A stretch of DNA of 64,000 bases, from NCBI GenBank assembly GCA_933822405.4, contig CAKOGP040001980.1, positions 124,001-188,000 on the forward strand, read 5' to 3'. Below the pieces are notes generated by a model. It ran no database searches and was not told the origin of the DNA. It was given only the letters and a program-made list of their open reading frames with translations. The position numbers and the translations under genes were made by a program. Of the stretch, positions 61,909 to 64,000 are shown in pieces. The first letter of the stretch is position 1. Every line of letters begins with the position of its first letter. Origin of the DNA: Cylindrotheca closterium (lineage: Eukaryota > Bacillariophyta > Bacillariophyceae > Bacillariales > Bacillariaceae).

Positions 61909-64000
61909 TTACAAATCCCAGACGTCGACGGCGCCACCTTTGTCACTACCGTCAACATTTCCATTCGAAGACATACTAGTCAATGTTGGCTGAGACATAC
62001 TGCGGTGCATGTCAACCTCTTCATCAGAATCATCCCAATTCCCATCCGTGTTTGTGATCATGGCGAGATCTTCTTCAAGGGAGAGCCCCTTCTCGCTACC
62101 ACTCTTTCCATCGTCATCATCGTCGTCGTCCTTGCCAATGATGTGCCCTTTGGCATTCCTCTCTGCCTTTTCAAGTTGTTTCTCAGCTGACTTAAGTTGC
62201 GCCTGCTGTCTTGCCAAAACATCCTTCAACATTTCAGCTGCTGTTGTTCCACCGCGGACACGTCGAAGCTGCTCTGGATCGTATCGACCTCGAGGAACAC
62301 CAGGCTTGTCCATGTTTAATCCATGTGCATCTGCCCAAGCTAGCCATGGCATCCAAGTGTCTGGATCACCACGGCGCAATGTTTGGTCGTTACCAATGAC
62401 AATCAAAGCTCTTCGAGCACGAGTAAAGGACACGTTAACACGTCTCCAATCGGATGTGAAACCAATGGCTCCGTAGTCATTGCTTCTCACAGCAGAAAAA
62501 ACTACAGCTTCCTTTTCTCTTCCTTGGAAACCATCCACGGAAGATACTTCAATGTACGGAGGTCCCGTATTTTGCGTCAGGCGACGTGTCATGCGTCGAA
62601 TTAGCCGAGCTTGAGCGGCATAAGGAGTGACAACTGCAATGTCAGATACTCTGCATTGGCCACCAGCCAGAAGTGCCGCAACAGCATCACAGGCGGCGGC
62701 TGCTTCAGCTTCGTTCAGCTTACTAACGCCGTCGTCCATTTCAGTACCCTTTACTGGAAGATAGGCAACAGGGAACTCTTCGCGCGGCCATGGGAATCCA
62801 GCAAGTGGACGTCTTTCCGGTGCGGTAACTCCATTCAACAGCTTTCCACCATAAAACAAATCAGATGGAAACATTGCAATGCACGGGTGCATACGGTACT
62901 GAGTGTCGAGCATAAATGGAGGTACGCCACATGCAACCATTCTGGAAAACAATGGAACACCGTGGCCTTCTTCCTCTGCTCTTGTGCTCAACACTGTTGG
63001 AGGCAACTGACAATGGTCACCAACTAGCACAAGCTGTCGACATCCTCTCATCAACGGAACCAGCACTGCTGGTTCAGTTGCCTGAGTAGCTTCATCAACA
63101 AGGACTCGATCAAAAGTCATCGCATCAAGTATATCACCACCTGATCCAATACAGGTGCAACAAATGATTTGAGCTTTCTTCAGAGTCTTCATTCTATCTT
63201 TGAAGGCCTGTGCCGAATTGCCACCCGACTGTTGCTTTCCTCCATTGCTGTAAGAAGAAGGTGGGCGATCAACACAGAACCGCAAAAGTTCTGGTCTAAT
63301 TGCTTCTGGTCTCCCCAATCTCACAACTCGGAGTCCTACAGCTGCACATCCCTCGACAAGGTTATCCACTGCAATGTTTGAATCAGAAGTTGCCAAGATG
63401 GGAGAGGGGTTTTCGCCTCCTTCAGAGTTCGAATCAGCCAATCGGGCCCAGTGTTGCAAAATGCGAATTGCAACAGCAGTTTTTCCTGGATAAAAAGTTG
63501 AGAACAATGGATCCAAATTATATCTAGCAGTCATACCACAACAATTTCTTACCAGTACCCGGCGGCCCTTGCACTAATGTCAAACGATTTGACACAGCAC
63601 CTTCGACAGCAAGTGACTGAGATGCATTCAACCCTTCAAGAGCCGAGAATTTGTCCAGTGCCAATCTAGATGCCATTCTGCATGCATCTTCGTCGTTGCC
63701 GTCTTCCTCTTGTTTCTCGTCTTCATAGCTCCACGGAACAGCTTGTGCACACAACGCTGCAGTGGATGTAAGTTCTCCATTGAACATGCCTCCCGACTTG
63801 CTCATCACAAGGTTGATATTTTCGTCCATAGCTGTGATTGCTTTCATCAATTGAGGACAAGGTCTCCTTGTGTCACGCGTACCACTTTCACCGAGTGGAC
63901 TAGCGATTGCTACTGCGGCTGAAAGTTGACGGTTAAAACCCATACGATTTGCAAGCTTGTCAATACGATAGACATTTCCATCAATGTTTTCGGTCAGCAA
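61909..64000 (-). CDS. UPF1-like superfamily 1 helicase, N-terminus cut by window edge
   Basis: Exon A (63553 to the edge) and exon B (61909-63485) join across a 67-bp intron (GTAAGA..CAG) that splits the P-loop: [16 protein letters not shown]. Motif II is VLVDEATQATEP, then VLVGDHCQLPP, MLDTQYRMHP, SVDGFQGREKE, DWRRVNVSFTRARRALIVIGN. These are helicase motifs I to VI of the UPF1/SETX/IGHMBP2 group. The C-terminal 120 residues are coil-rich and acidic (Asp run). An RNA or DNA-RNA helicase; which subfamily needs the missing N-terminus. Confidence 0.92.

Overview
This window reads as nuclear DNA of a diatom, probably a pennate one. The signs are densely packed genes on both strands, short introns of about 60 to 120 bp with GT..AG ends, several proteins with a signal peptide followed by an aromatic +1 residue (the heterokont ASAFAP-type plastid signal, e.g. 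ASA|FLP, EA|FVPS, HA|WLLP), a diatom-type cyclin, and a lumenal photosystem II-like protein with a tripartite leader. I find no rRNA, credible tRNA, transposon or CRISPR. Coordinates below include introns I inferred by reading splice sites and checking that the frame and family alignment continue across each junction.

Layout. 0-5.5 kb: plastid-type aminopeptidase P (runs off the left edge), a KAR5/GEX1/Brambleberry-like nuclear-fusion protein, and an HU-like DNA-binding protein with a mitochondrial-type leader. 5.8-14.8 kb: a 1288-residue multi-OB-fold protein tentatively called CTC1, a CDIN1-like TPD nuclease with a signal peptide, a secretory type I membrane protein with an internal duplication, and a prolyl-4-hydroxylase-like oxygenase. 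14.9-25.8 kb: SGNH/SASA esterase, ABCG half transporter, plastid RRM protein, ABM-domain protein, GAPDH, mitochondrial FtsH/m-AAA protease, and a CHY-RING protein with an in-frame TGA. 26.3-31 kb: Cdc20, SYLF-domain protein, and an F-box-like protein with a 22-nt micro-exon. 31.1-40.3 kb: tandemly duplicated myosin 3' end, a myosin, a plastid CPBP (CAAX-type) protease, an unknown nuclear-looking protein, and a thylakoid-lumen PsbQ/Psb31-like protein whose last exon lies beyond an intron. 40.8-52.9 kb: HEAT-repeat PP4 regulatory-like protein, a myristoylation-signal histidine phosphatase, two small proteins, importin-4-like karyopherin, and a Lys/Gly-rich single-pass membrane protein. 53.5-64 kb: diatom cyclin, FolD and COQ6 (divergent, both mitochondrial), plastid CREST-like membrane protein, plastid-type ITPase, an unknown protein, and a UPF1-like helicase (runs off the right edge).

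The genes do not form one pathway. Loose themes are the cell cycle and nuclear events (Cdc20, cyclin, KAR5-like, CTC1-like, importin, E2F-like promoter sites between 46.8 and 55.1 kb) and plastid or mitochondrial housekeeping. The most interesting items are the KAR5-like karyogamy protein, the conserved reading frame across a TGA in the CHY-RING gene, the plastid CREST-like protein, the signal-bearing CDIN1-like nuclease, and the repeated GTAC-rich palindromic clusters in intergenic DNA.
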